From the NCBI GenBank assembly GCA_008973525.1, contig WACJ01000069.1, positions 930,001 to 994,000 on the forward strand: a DNA stretch of 64,000 nucleotides. Reading direction: 5' to 3'. Shown piece after piece: positions 24,480 to 35,810 of the stretch. Below the pieces are notes generated by a model, which saw only the letters and a program-made list of their open reading frames with translations, did not search any database and was not told where the DNA came from. How positions within the stretch are numbered: the stretch's first letter is position 1; each line of letters begins with the position of its first letter. This DNA comes from Stenopsyche tienmushanensis. Taxonomy: Eukaryota > Arthropoda > Insecta > Trichoptera > Stenopsychidae. Both the position numbers and the translations under genes were made by a program.

Positions 24480-24700
24480 ATTTTAACTATTATCTTTTAT
24501 TTATGGAGAGAGCGATTACAGCTATATGACTGCGGGAAGGATATCTTCCCGCAGCCAAGGCTATTCGATGAATCCCTACTTCCTGCACGTCACCACAAGA
24601 TATCATTAAAAAGACGTGATGTGTCTGTAAAAAGACAAAATATGTCGCTGTTAATTTGGCGGATTGCATCTGCATAGATCTGAATAGCGGCTATACAGAT
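24480..24700 (+). repeat. Dispersed repeat family D with hairpin core, copy 1
   Basis: The core at 24530-24554 is CTGCGGGAAG, GATAT, CTTCCCGCAG: a perfect 10-bp stem with a 5-nt loop. It is followed by CCAAGGCTA and CTTCCTGCACG. Related copies are at 41570-41910 and 43640-43875, where the same order of blocks occurs (GAGAG, hairpin, CCAAGGCTA, TTTCTGCGC or TTCCTGCGC, TGGCGAATTAAATCT). It may be a long-terminal-repeat or SINE fragment; neither is demonstrated. Confidence 0.65.
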
Positions 24701-27700
24701 CAAAATGCAGATTTTCCTGATTATTCAGATTGCTTTAATTTGATAATTCCTTTGTAAACATGCTGTAGACACGCTACTAGGAGCAACCACAGTTCACGGA
24801 TGTTTGACCAACTGCAGAGTTTATGTGGCGCGCCATGTGATATATTGGATTCGCATAGCGGCCAATAAACGCCCGGGCATATATTACGATTTAGGGCTTT
24901 ATCGATAATAGCATCACGGCACTGATAAAACAAAGAATGTCTGACGAGAGCCAACATGTCCATGATATTGACCGCAGCCAAAAAAATAAGCCGCAATCTG
25001 CTATTAAATCCGATCTGGCGAAGAAATACACCGATGCCTTTGGCCACCGTTGACCAACACGATGTGTAGATACATACTAAATTAGATTGCCTATTATTGC
25101 CGTCTCTCCTATACTAATTGATATTTTCTTGTGTATCTGGCAGCCTCCTCGGTTTGTATAAAAAGCGTATTTTATAGTCATTATTGCGTTTCTCACGAAA
25201 TCGTCGGTTGGAAGTTTACCTTTATCGAGACTGTCTTTGAATTAATAGGCACGGTTCGATGGTTCCCAATCAGTGTGTTGTTTCGAGGCTTTCAATTTGG
25301 GATCTGCTGATGAAAAGCTCACATGGTAAATTTGAACGAGGAAGCCATGTTAAATATGATAGAATTGGCCAGTCCATTTATGTGTATATTGAATGCTTGA
25401 TCAACAATCGCGAGATTCGCGCGGTAGAAGTGAAACTTCCTAGCTTCTAGTAAAATATGATTTAAGGCATTGCTTTTATTTTATTTGTGAATGGAATTTT
25501 TTATCTAAAAGATGAAGTTGTTTTGTGTAATATATAATAAAATAGGTACGCTACTGATCTACTGGTTGCTTTTTTTGGGACGTTAAAGCAAATTTTTGTT
25601 GGTTCAATATTAAAAAATCCAAACATGAAATATTGTGATGAGTGAGGTTAAACAAATCTATATAGATTAGGGTATGTGTTAAAATATTACATAACCAAGA
25701 GTCTAGAATAAGTTCATATAATTAAACACAGACCCACTTCTCAAAAATTTGCAATTTGTAAAAAGCTTTGTTGTTATAATCATGTCACAGACAACTACCA
25801 GACAGTCGAAAGGCAAAAGGTAACTAAAAAGGAATTCCAACAACCAAGCTCATCAAAGTAACTTTTTTTTTATAAAAAAATCCTAAAGTGTTGGATACTT
25901 TTTGTACGATGAAGTAGTGAAAGAAACGACGTAAAAGTATAATTTGTTCGTGAAAAATCTGTTGAAAAATATTTGTATAAGTTATCTTATTTCCACATTA
26001 TAGAATACTCTATGGACGAGTCTTGTTGAAGCTGGTAAGGCATTTATCCCTTAACAAGCACCATTATTTCAATGTTAGTGGCTAAAAATGATTAACAAAA
26101 TATTTAAATTCAGCTCTGTATTTTTAAGCTGATCGATAATTTGGGAACCATTCGTTCTTGTAGTCGAAAAAGTCATTAAGGATAGATAAGCCGTTTAAAA
26201 TGGATTTCACTCTTCTTGTACTCCCGTCGCGCTCTTGAGAGAACTCATCCTCATCTATAGATTGTTTTTGATATCTTAATAAAATTTTGAACGCAGGATT
26301 TTATCTTAAGTGTCCAAAAATAAATACTCCAACGGTGAAATAAAGAAGTTTTTGATTGGATAAAAATTTGAAGACGTGATCGAACTCCAGATTTCCGAAA
26401 CACAGGATATCAATTAGGATCGAAAAGTATCGGGACCGCGTAATCGTCGCTTGCTTAAGAGCAAAATTGAATCCTCCGGGACCTTGAAAACTAATACTTT
26501 TGATCGATTCCCTTTAACCTTTCGATCTGGCTGAGACACCACGTATTAATATGGAAGACGTAAAAAACGACGAAATTAATTTCCACGTTCTAGGCATTTC
26601 GTGTTATTCGATACAGCACGTGAGTAATATGCGAATCCAAAGTGATTAATTCCGTTACCGGTATTAATTTTAACGCGCAAAGGTTCTAAATATGGTAAGA
26701 GCCAACCTTTATGTATTACATAAATAATGAAATTGTTCATTAAGGAGGTTTAGGTACTTAAAACAACACCGGTATTTGGATCAAATTGAATTAAGTATCA
26801 AGAACGAACAAATATATGCAGGAACATATAATGATAAGTATACTATTTTTGTATTGTGTCATTAAATCAATAATTCTGTTGGGTAATATAAAATAAACAT
26901 GATTTGAGGACAGGTAGTATAAATATCTAGAAATATGTCCGAGTAGAATAAAGCATGCCTTGAAGGAGTATTGATTTATAAAAAAATTGTGTTTGATTAA
27001 AATAAAAGTCTAACAATTATTTGGAGCGACGAGTGGCTATGGGAAACGGAGGATTTGATCAGATCGTGATAAAATCAAACAGTTTTGATAATCAATATGG
27101 TTGATAAAATATATGTATTTCTTTAGAGTGTTAAAAAATGGGAAATCAAAATATTGAAAATTAACAAAGATATGACATTTTAAATTGCCAAAAATTGGCC
27201 TGGTGAATATTATCTGTATATTTGTCATTAAGCGTAAATGCTATTAAGATAAAAATTATTTGTGTCTTTCAAATCACTTTTTAGCAATATTAAAGCACTA
27301 AAATGCTTTCGAGTTTCAAGGGACAATATTTCCACTATCATCAATCTCATCCTAATCATCTTGATCCCGTTCATCTTATGGGATGCTCAATATATACTCC
27401 ATTATTTCATCATCAATCAAAACTTTGATTCCAGAATCGTTAGCATCGCATATCAACGCTAATCACTAATATCCTCTACATGGCATATTTAAATCTGTTT
27501 TACTGCTTTTGTCATAATTTCCCATTGCGATTATTATAATCTGCTAACAATAGTCATCTAAGTTTTAGACGTAGGCGTTTTATTGCTTGTGTTGAGTACA
27601 TATAATCGTCTCGTTTTCTCGGCTTGGTTGCGAATCATCACTTTTTCGAGTCGTTATCTACAATCGGCATATTAATATTACATGTCATTTGAAAGGTGAT

Positions 27701-27944
27701 ATTTCAGCGGTCATTTAATCATTAAAACATTCATGATTGATTAAATTTGTTTCTAAATTTATCAATAAATGATCTATTGGTCGAATAATGACAAAGCCAT
27801 AAACGTACATCGTTTATATGAACCAAGGAATTGTGGTCAACGCCATGATGGATGGTATCCAATATGAATGGATATCGATCATGATGATTCACTTTGAGCG
27901 CAATAATGAAATACCGGAATAGCACGAAACCACCGAATTCTATA
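24701..27944. other. Intergenic DNA, no supported gene
   Basis: A minus-strand open frame of 108 codons at 24721-25047 is present but matches nothing I recognise and has no convincing context. A partial family-B relic is at 25490-25560 (TTGTGTAATATATAATAAAATAG). The rest is A+T-rich; about 26380-26740 is more balanced in composition. Confidence 0.5.
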
Positions 27945-27946
27945 TA

Positions 27947-28655
27947 CAAGGCATATCCCGAAAGTAAGTGTACTAAATTTGAATATTTTTTTTTAGAAAA
28001 AGTGTATTTGAAAAAAAAAACAGGATATTGTTGATACACTTGTTAACTATTTTCAATAAATTCCAAATAAAAAGGGGAAAATATGATAATATGAAGGTTC
28101 CAAGTTAGAAGAATACGAAGGGTGGTTCAAAACATCCCAATCAAATAAGTCTAAGAATGCCTGGTGGCTAAGGCTGTGTGAGAACGGACATTGTTGTGCA
28201 AAAAGTACACTTCTCTCATCAGCATACCCTTTTTTTTAACGAATGCTTCTTTTGAGTTTTTAATGGTCTCTCCCTAAGACAGAAATTTGACCAAAATGAT
28301 ACCTTTTTGGTTCTAAAACACTGGGGCCATAATTTTTTTGATTTTAATAAACGTGTAATGAGCCACCCACATTTCATCTCCAGTCACAATAGAGCTCAGA
28401 AAATCCTCATCTTCCAATTCAAGTCGCTCAAGAAACTCGCAGGCGTTATTGACCCGCTCGCACTTAGCAAGATTTCTTACTGACATCTTTCTCGCAACTG
28501 GATACTACAACGTGAATTTACGTACTATCGTGTTATTGCTATGCTCGCTTTGTCAGGAGATCGTCTTCTACCACTTAGTATGACCAACTCTTAAAAAATA
28601 AAAAAAAACACAACCCGTTATTGTTATAGTACACTTACTTTCGGGATATGCCTCG
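27947..28655 (-). mobile_element. Mariner element, deleted and decayed copy
   Basis: The ends are near-perfect inverted repeats: CAAGGCATATCCCGAAAGTA at 27947 and, inverted from the right end, CGAGGCATATCCCGAAAGTA. The identity continues to AAGTGTACTA. TA dinucleotides flank both sides (27945-27946 and 28656-28657), as expected for Tc1/mariner insertion. At 709 bp the element is about half of an autonomous mariner (usually near 1.3 kb). The transposase remnant is on the minus strand. Its termini differ from the mariner at 47.7 and 62.6 kb, so it is a separate lineage. Confidence 0.88.
28070..28470 (-). pseudogene. Mariner transposase, catalytic-domain remnant
   Basis: On the minus strand the fragments FLERLELEDEDFLSSIVTGD and EMWVAHYT contain the first catalytic Asp (TGDE). 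Further on are HNNVRSHTA and, in another frame, DWDVLNHPSYSSNLEPSYYH. These correspond to the mariner motifs HDNARPHTA and WDVLxHPPYSPDLAPSDYH. The second catalytic Asp has become Asn and the third has become Tyr. Stops and frameshifts separate the parts, and the N-terminal DNA-binding region is absent. The protein is therefore dead in several independent ways. Confidence 0.8.
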
Positions 28656-28657
28656 TA

Positions 28658-31600
28658 GCTTGTTAGAGTTAAAAGAATCAATAGTTCAATGGGATAGTTG
28701 AAGACAAGTGGTCGAAAATTGATAAATGATCAATTTCGAACAATATAATGTTATAATTCGATTTTAAACATAATTCTAAATTTCACAAGCATAAATCGGA
28801 AATTTTAATTATATCCATCAGTGCATCTTATTATCTATCCATTAGAATTGTCATTCAAAGGTTCATTGATTCTTCCGATAGCTTGGAAAAATTGTAGTTT
28901 CTTGTACTACAAAATTATTTAAAATTGGTAAATCTCGCTGGAAGAAATGGTTTTCATTTGGTCATTTTTTAGAATAAAAAATTTAGCACATAAGTTAAAA
29001 ATGAAAACGTATATACTAGCAACATCCATCGCAACATTTTTCGACAGTTGATTGATGTCTTTATCATAGCAACATCAATTGCAATTTGCCTATGCAAAAT
29101 CGATTCTTGAATGGTGCATTTTGGAGTTTGAAAAATGTCCAATATGATCCGGTATTTTTGTGAAAAATGTTGCAATAAATATGGTTTCTCTGATGGATTC
29201 GTATAAAATAGACTATATTCTTTTAATAAATGTGATACACTATTATATTAATTAAGGGATTGTCTTATATTTATTGGTACTAGATTTTTTGACAATCATT
29301 GCTTTAGTAAAATTAATAGCATTTTTGATTTAATTAGACAGAAACAAATAGACTTTAATTCAAAATTAATGCAGTGAAATTATATCCTTCGACCCTTAAG
29401 TGTTTAATGATCAAGGTTCCACTAATTTGTCGAGACTGTATAGAAATCTATAAAAGCGGGAGCTCCAAATGTACTAAAACCGTCGGGACCCTAATTACTA
29501 ATCTCGTTTTTTTAAATTTATTTATGAACGTGTACTTATCTTGAATATTTTTCATTGAACCTCTGTTTCAGATGTCGCATAACGAGAGTAAAATTTGAAA
29601 TTTAGTTTAATTAAACGAAGTGAATACGTAATAAGAGCACCGAAAGATAAAGAGTCTACCGTGTCCCGGAGCTTGTTGGACTCGGATTTTTTGTAGCGTT
29701 TAGTCAATATTTATTCATTTTGGTCTTTTTCGGTCTCGGTTTAAAAGAATGACGATCAGGTGATGGGATGGTGTAAAAATGAAACAAAACGCTCCTCATA
29801 AGGTAGGTGTGGGATGGTTGTTATCGAAAGCTAAGAGGATTAAGGCTGAGTGGCGGGATCCTTAGACGTTCAACCGTCTGCTCCTTGTATCACGGCATAA
29901 TACTAAAACTTATGTGCTTTTGCTTTCAGAATATATTGAGCGGGAAAAAAAGATGGAAGAAGACTGTTCTTTCAATGGCGAGACAGTTTTATGGCGATTG
30001 GGGGTTAAAAAAACTTTCTTAAGTTCCAGTCCGACGATGAAGGTCGACCGAAAGGTGCATAGGCTACTTCTATCAGCTGATCAAATTAATTCAAGCAAGA
30101 AAATACATAGAGCTTACATATTCACTTCGAAATATAGTACATGAATTATTCATATTTATATTGGACTTGCAAGAATTTGAATAAAATGAGTGTATTGCCA
30201 CCCCCGAGAATTGTCAGCGCATGGATGATTAAATCTATAAATTAAGGGTAGTTGCTTCCAATCATCCATTTCATTACAGTAACATTAAACTCATTTAAAT
30301 ATTTGCAATTTTAAAATGAAAAAATGTTGAATCCAAAATAAAATTGAAGCGAATTAGTTCCATAAAAATATAATTTTATTCGAAGCAATACAAGATTTAG
30401 AAGCTGCAAGATTTCATGGATAAACAGAATAAGAACTGAAATATCAAATATAAATACAATGAAATGAAAGCGAAACACTTGCAAGTATGCCAGAAAAGCC
30501 CGCCTGAACTTTTTCTCTTTAAATCGTCTATTTGGGTGAGAAGATATTAGCTCTTCAACGATTCGTTATTCTTGTTAAGGAGTCATTTCTGCTTTAAAAT
30601 ATAGACGATCCTCCATAAGATATTGTTTTATGGGGATAAAATTAATCTGATGTTCCTATAAATTATGAAATTTATTTATTGCTAATTTATAGATTTTCGA
30701 TTATATCTCAGTTGTGGTTCTTGTAATTTGATGCATTTAAGAAGGAAACTTTAGAAGGCTGACATGAACATTTTTTTGAGTGATTTTTCCCGGAGTTAGC
30801 CGAGTTATAAGATGCTGCCTACGGTAGGTCAGATGGGAATTGAGCCCATGGAAGCCATCACAGTTTACTGCTCACAGACAATGTGAAAGCTACAATTTTC
30901 ATTTCAAATTAATACCATATTTTAATTTAATTAGCAGTATATTTTATAAAAACACAAACTAAATTTAGATTAATAAAATTGCCTGTTTTAGAGGTTTTTA
31001 AGCGAAATAGTGCGATTTTTTTAAACCATTTTAGCACCTTCTTGCAATAAAAAGTATACTTTAAAGAAATATATTTTTGAATAGTTTTACTAGAATTTTA
31101 TGAAATAAAAAAGTGATTTTTCAATCCGTTAAATTTAGTTGGTTGTGAAAGCACATATATCTAAAAATTCGGAGAAATTTGGATTATCTCAATACTTCAC
31201 AGCTAATTCGCGAAATGCGCTCGAAGCCATCACTTCGTTCAGATTGCGCCCCAACGACTTTGAGATCGTTACAGTCGCAGGTTTGCCCCTATATCTGTTT
31301 TTGTTTGCAGGACATAAGGTCATGTTTCTCTACTAAGGGAGCAAATGAAGTCAAAAAATATTAACACAGCTTTAAAAAAGGCGAATAAGCAAGTGGAAAG
31401 TAAGGGCACAAAAAGAAAGACTTCTGTATGAAGTGGTTCAAAAATTGAACAGCTAAGTAATAAATTGATATGAGATGCATCTAATTATTAAGACTTAGCT
31501 ATTCGCTGACATCCCAACTGAATAGAAAATATGAGAAATATTATTTGGGTCTCATACTATCATAAAATTTCGATTGATTCACACTATACGGAAGGCGCAG

Positions 31601-33735
31601 ATTCTTAGTGCGAATTGCAGAAACATGCAACTACAATATTTCTACAAGCATCATCCTGCTTTAAGCGAGTAAGTTAAGCAATTATTATGACCCATTTATG
31701 AAGAATTATCGTCTGGTGATTTATGGGAAAGATGCCTTGGTTCGAATACACAAAATAACAATGAAAGTTTCAACGCGTGCGTTTAGTCTCTGGTACCGAA
31801 ATATTTTTGTGGTTAAAAAATACTGGAAATCGCAACATATACTGCAACCTGAATTTTTAACAAAGGATTTGAAACTATTTTTAAAATAATTAATGTCATG
31901 GGGATCACAATTCATGGAGATGCGTAATGAGGAACGTATACACCTTGCCAATCGCCGAGGCTCCGAATTTTCAAAATAGGCTAGAACAGCTCACAGAAAC
32001 ACCAGATTAGACAAAAAAGACAATTTTGAGATAGCCGAAAGATTGTACTATAGATCTGGAATCGCTGATTAGTAGTATATTTCCTTTTTCAACAATTTTT
32101 TAGTAGTTAAAACTTTAAACGCGTTTTTCTCGCAACGACATTTTTGCATGCGGAGTTTATAGAATTTCTAAAAACCAAGCCACCGATTGGTCTGAAATTT
32201 TACATGCTTATTTTAGACATATATGGCTATAGTGGTTCGTAAAATCAGGTCAAAATGTTTATTTTATCTTACGTTTTAGATTAAAAAATACCAAAAAAAA
32301 GTGTTTTTTTCGAAACTTTTATTCAAATCAACGCCATTTTGTTACTTTTAAACAAAAACTATTCATTAACGATACGGAACGATCGATAACGAACGAATTG
32401 GAAGAAAAAAATCTATATGAAAAATTTCATAGTGAACTTCTCATCACACCAGAGGTAAAATCGTCCCGTTTTAAAGGCGCCAGCTCTGAACCCTTCTGTT
32501 GTATATCACATACTACATTCAGCCGCTTTAATTAAATTTGTTGAATTAAGCATTTTACATCTCTCGAATCGCAGTTACACAATGTATACTCGTCACAAAA
32601 ATGTAATATAATTTAAAATTTCCCGAAATTCCTCGCTCGAACGAAATATGCTCCTATGGACATATCCATAGAGGAAGACCTCCAGGTGTGGGTCACCGCA
32701 GGTACAATTGAGCAGCAGATAGTGCGCGATGGTAAAAATGTACCAACATCGTCCGGACTATAAAATGCTATAAATATATATTACATGCCTCGGACATAGT
32801 GAAAAAACGAATGTACGAATGTGTACGGTCTTCGTCGGAAAAAAAGCTCACGGCAGGCAGCGCGGCTGATGGCGACCATAAAAACGTGGACATCTTTATA
32901 ACAGATTTTATACCATAAATTTCGTGATAATTACCGACCCGAAAATACCTAAGTGTTCCGATAAACATTATAATGCGTGTTGCTGGGCCCAGTGGCGTGC
33001 GTGTGAACGGCCTAATGAAATTTCATCGGGTCTTTGTTGTGTTTAGTGGAATTAATTTATTCACATTGAGCACGGCGGAATTGTGGAATTTCATACGGAG
33101 GCATATATTTCCTTTTTCGAAGGTCCTATGAAATATTGAGGGCCCGAATGTGATGTATGATACAGCTGAATGTGGATTTGAACGCGAGCAGGCATATTTG
33201 CATATACTACTTTCGTCGGATCAGGTGACTCATTTGTGCAAATTAAGATATCCTCAATATAATACCAACAATGAATATCTTATCGATATGGAAATTCAGA
33301 AGACAGGCGTGGGCAGGACCTGTTGTTTGAATGGAAGTTTGCAAGGTCGATTGCAAATTGTCTCAACGAGGACGATATACAAGCTTAAATGAATACAGAC
33401 AATCATCGAGTTGCATCTTTCGTTGTAAGTCAATAAACTTATTGATTTATTATCGATCAAACATAAAATATATACAATTACTCATGAAGTCGATATAATT
33501 TAAAGTTGCATTTTTTTAGATGAACATGCATTTTTTAGAAACATGTCCTATTTATATGATTGGCTAAAGCTTTCAGGATTTACTTATTAAGATCTATACA
33601 AGTTTTCCATTCTTCCCTGTCTTATGCTTTCTGTATTCTACGATGCATTATTAAATTGGATAAATGGTACAGTCGATTCTTTCAAAAGCAATTGTTTTGG
33701 ATGGTTCTTAATTCACATGCAATTTCATATTCTTA
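28658..33735. other. Gene-free intergenic DNA
   Basis: No gene is supported. About 30789-30885 on the minus strand is SINE-like (listed separately). Around 32100-32250 a sequence with AACTTTAAACGCGTTTTTCTC, and further on ACCGATTGGTCTGAAATTTT, is a diverged inverted relative of 34700-34930 within the TTAA element there. About 32640-33100 is of balanced composition and unmatched. Confidence 0.5.
30789..30885 (-). repeat. SINE-like tRNA-derived fragment (tentative)
   Basis: On the minus strand, GTGAGCAGTAAACTGTGATG is followed by GGCTTCCATGGGCTCAATTCC and later CGGCTAACTCCGGG. GGGCTCAATTCC fits an RNA polymerase III B box (GGTTCRANTCC), and its placement resembles the head of a tRNA-derived SINE. 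No clear A box, poly-A tail or second copy exists in this window, so the call rests on the B-box-like motif alone. Confidence 0.35.
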
Positions 33736-34086
33736 TACAGGATTTTTTGCACATGGACCGACAATTTTTTTTTGAGATTACGGGTTCTTTTACACATAGG
33801 CCCTATGTCCTAAGCGTCAGAGTTGTTGAAATAGAGTTTTTTTTCAGAACATTTTGAAAAAATATCAAAAATTTCACTTTTAAACCGTCATAACTTTTTT
33901 ATTTGTACTCGTAATAGTACGAAATAACTGTTTTTGTATTTTGCAATAGTAAAATTGTTTCAAAAAATTGGTTCTGAGCTTTCAAAGTCACAAAAAATGT
34001 GCAAACGAATGAATTATATATCAACTTCAAAATATTCTAAGCAAAAAAACTAATAACTATTTTGAACTTAGTTTAGTTTTCTATAT

Positions 34087-35240
34087 CAGCGCTTCTTAAA
34101 CTTATGTAGTCCGCGGACCCCCTCTTAAGCAATTTTTTTTTCGAGGACCTCTTCGTGAATATTTTTTTTCTTCGCAGATCCATCTCAAACTTTGTGACCT
34201 AATTTTTCCAACAAACAAACATTTCTTGGCCAAAATAGATCTTTTTACAATGTTAATAATTCGACGAAAATATCTTTTTCAAGTATAGATAAATGTTTTG
34301 TTTATATTCTTGCGGACCCCCAGAAATGTCTTCGCGGACCCTAGTTTAAGGCGTCTTCTCACTTTAGGCGCCTCAAAAATAGGCTATTTTCACGATTTTT
34401 TTTCGAGGATTTTCGCTAAAAATTATGAGATAAAATGGATTTTATGTAATAAATACATCTTTCAAGTACATGAGAAAAAAAAATTATTTTATATTTTTGA
34501 ACAATTATTATAATAAAACAGTAGCATCGAAAAACCCGTGTAGAAATGTTATGTTCGTGGCTTGTTGATGGTATCTCCGAGATGGGTCATTTGAAACAAA
34601 AAAATAAAACAGTTTTAGATTCAGTATATCAGTGGTTATAGCGCATATCATCAGATTTTTGATATTTGCGAAAATTACAAAATGGCGCTCGTTTTACGAA
34701 AAAGTAAAAAAAATTGCGTTTTTTTTGCAGTTTTTTGTAAAAAAAATGACTTAAAATCAAAATTTCAAAAATATGATGATGCTCTATAGCTATAACTATG
34801 AAGAATATGTCATTCAAATTTCATGACAATCGGCTGGATAGTTTCCGAAATTTCATCAACAAGCCACCGAAAAACCTTGTTTTGAGATAAACGCGTTTAA
34901 AGTTTTGGTTGCAGAAAAATTGCCCAGACACAGCTGTTAAAACACTCGTTGTTATTTTGGGTATTTCCTCCGAAGATCTTCATAAATCGGTTTCAAAACC
35001 TCGTGAACATTCTTAGCTAGAGCAGAAGGATGTTTAAAAGTTTCTATCTGATTGTTTTTCACCACTTTCTTGTACTTGCACCATGAGTCTGAATATCATG
35101 GTGCTCTCAGGTAGTCACCTAACGGTCGCCCAAAACTGTAGTTAGACTCGTCTGATCTTTATGAAATTTCGATATAACATTTTTGAAGATAAAAATCGAT
35201 TTTTTTAAATTTGTAAAGTGAGAAGACGCCTTAAGACCAA
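34087..35240. mobile_element. hAT-type MITE split by a TTAA element
   Basis: The left terminus CAGCGCTTCTTAAACTTATG and subterminal AGTCCGCGGACCCCC are typical of hAT elements. The matching right part is TTCGCGGACCCTAGTTTAAG at about 34331-34350. It is cut at TTAA by the insertion 34350-35230 and resumes as TTAAGACC at 35231. The final bases are diverged from the expected inverted terminus, and no 8-bp target duplication could be confirmed. Confidence 0.6.
34350..35230. mobile_element. TTAA element with 17-bp perfect inverted repeats (881 bp)
   Basis: The ends GGCGTCTTCTCACTTTA and its exact inverse (TAAAGTGAGAAGACGCC) are flanked by TTAA at 34346-34349 and 35231-35234. This is the insertion signature of piggyBac-type transposition. 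The 881-bp interior is non-coding, rich in A and T runs, and contains AAACGCGTTTAAAGTTTTGG at about 34890. It differs from the TTAA-A family and was seen only once here. Confidence 0.88.
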
Positions 35241-35290
35241 AAATCCTTTTCTAAGGCGACGATTATTATTTCAATTAGGATAATTATCTT

Positions 35291-35555
35291 GCACGTCCCT
35301 AGACAAAGAAATCCAGTCGTGTCAGGTTTGTAGACAATACGAGACACGGAAAAGGCTAAATCCCCAGACAAAAAAATCCAGTGGTGTCAGGTCTGAAGAC
35401 TGTGTGAGCTAGGGAATAGGGCACGTCCCCAGACAAAGAAATCCAGTGGTGTCAGGTCTGGAGACTATGTGAGCTAAGGAATAGTGCACGTCTCCAGACA
35501 AATAAATCCAGTGGTGTCCAGTCTGGTGACTTTGGAAGCTCAGATTTTTTTTTAA
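35291..35555 (+). repeat. 65-bp tandem repeat, four units
   Basis: Landmark TCCC or TCTCC positions at 35296, 35361, 35426 and 35491 give an exact 65-bp period. Each unit reads ACGTCCCCAGACAAAGAAAT, CCAGTGGTGTCAGGTCTG, then GAGAC..GTG.GAGC, with the fourth unit cut short. The inverse strand of a unit encodes SPDLTPLDFFVWG in one frame. Since 65 is not a multiple of three, the array cannot encode a repeated protein. Confidence 0.85.
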
Positions 35556-35810
35556 TACTAATTGCATTAAATAATGATTTATTTAGATAAAAAATACATT
35601 ACAAAATACAAATATAGTTATTTAATGCCGTTGTAGATAAAAAAAAAGTTATGATGATTTAAAGGTGAAATTTTTGGTATTTTTTCAAAATGTTTAAAAA
35701 AAAATCTATTTAGACAATCCTGACACTTAAGTCTTGGGGCTTATGTGTGAAACGTAGCAAAATACCCCCCTTATCCCAAAAAAAAAAAAAATCGTCCATG
35801 TGCAAAAGTA

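Larger units (their letters stand above)
33738..35810. mobile_element. Tc1/mariner-like element with ~220-bp inverted repeats, host of a nested stack
   Basis: The left end after TA (33736-33737) is CAGGATTTTTTGCACATGGA. The inverted right end is ACTTTTGCACATGGACGATT, at about 35808. The two arms match for roughly 220 bp (33738-33960 against 35575-35808), sharing TTTTTCAAAATGTT-like and CATAACTTTTTT blocks and TTTTGTATTTTG. Inside the right arm are four 65-bp repeat units (35291-35555). The middle is occupied by a hAT MITE, itself interrupted by a TTAA element. No intact transposase remains. The last few bases of the right terminus are eroded. Confidence 0.7.

Noticed and set aside
24721..25047. 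108-codon minus-strand frame
   Set aside because: No recognisable domain, no splice context and no neighbour that would support it; treated as a chance frame.
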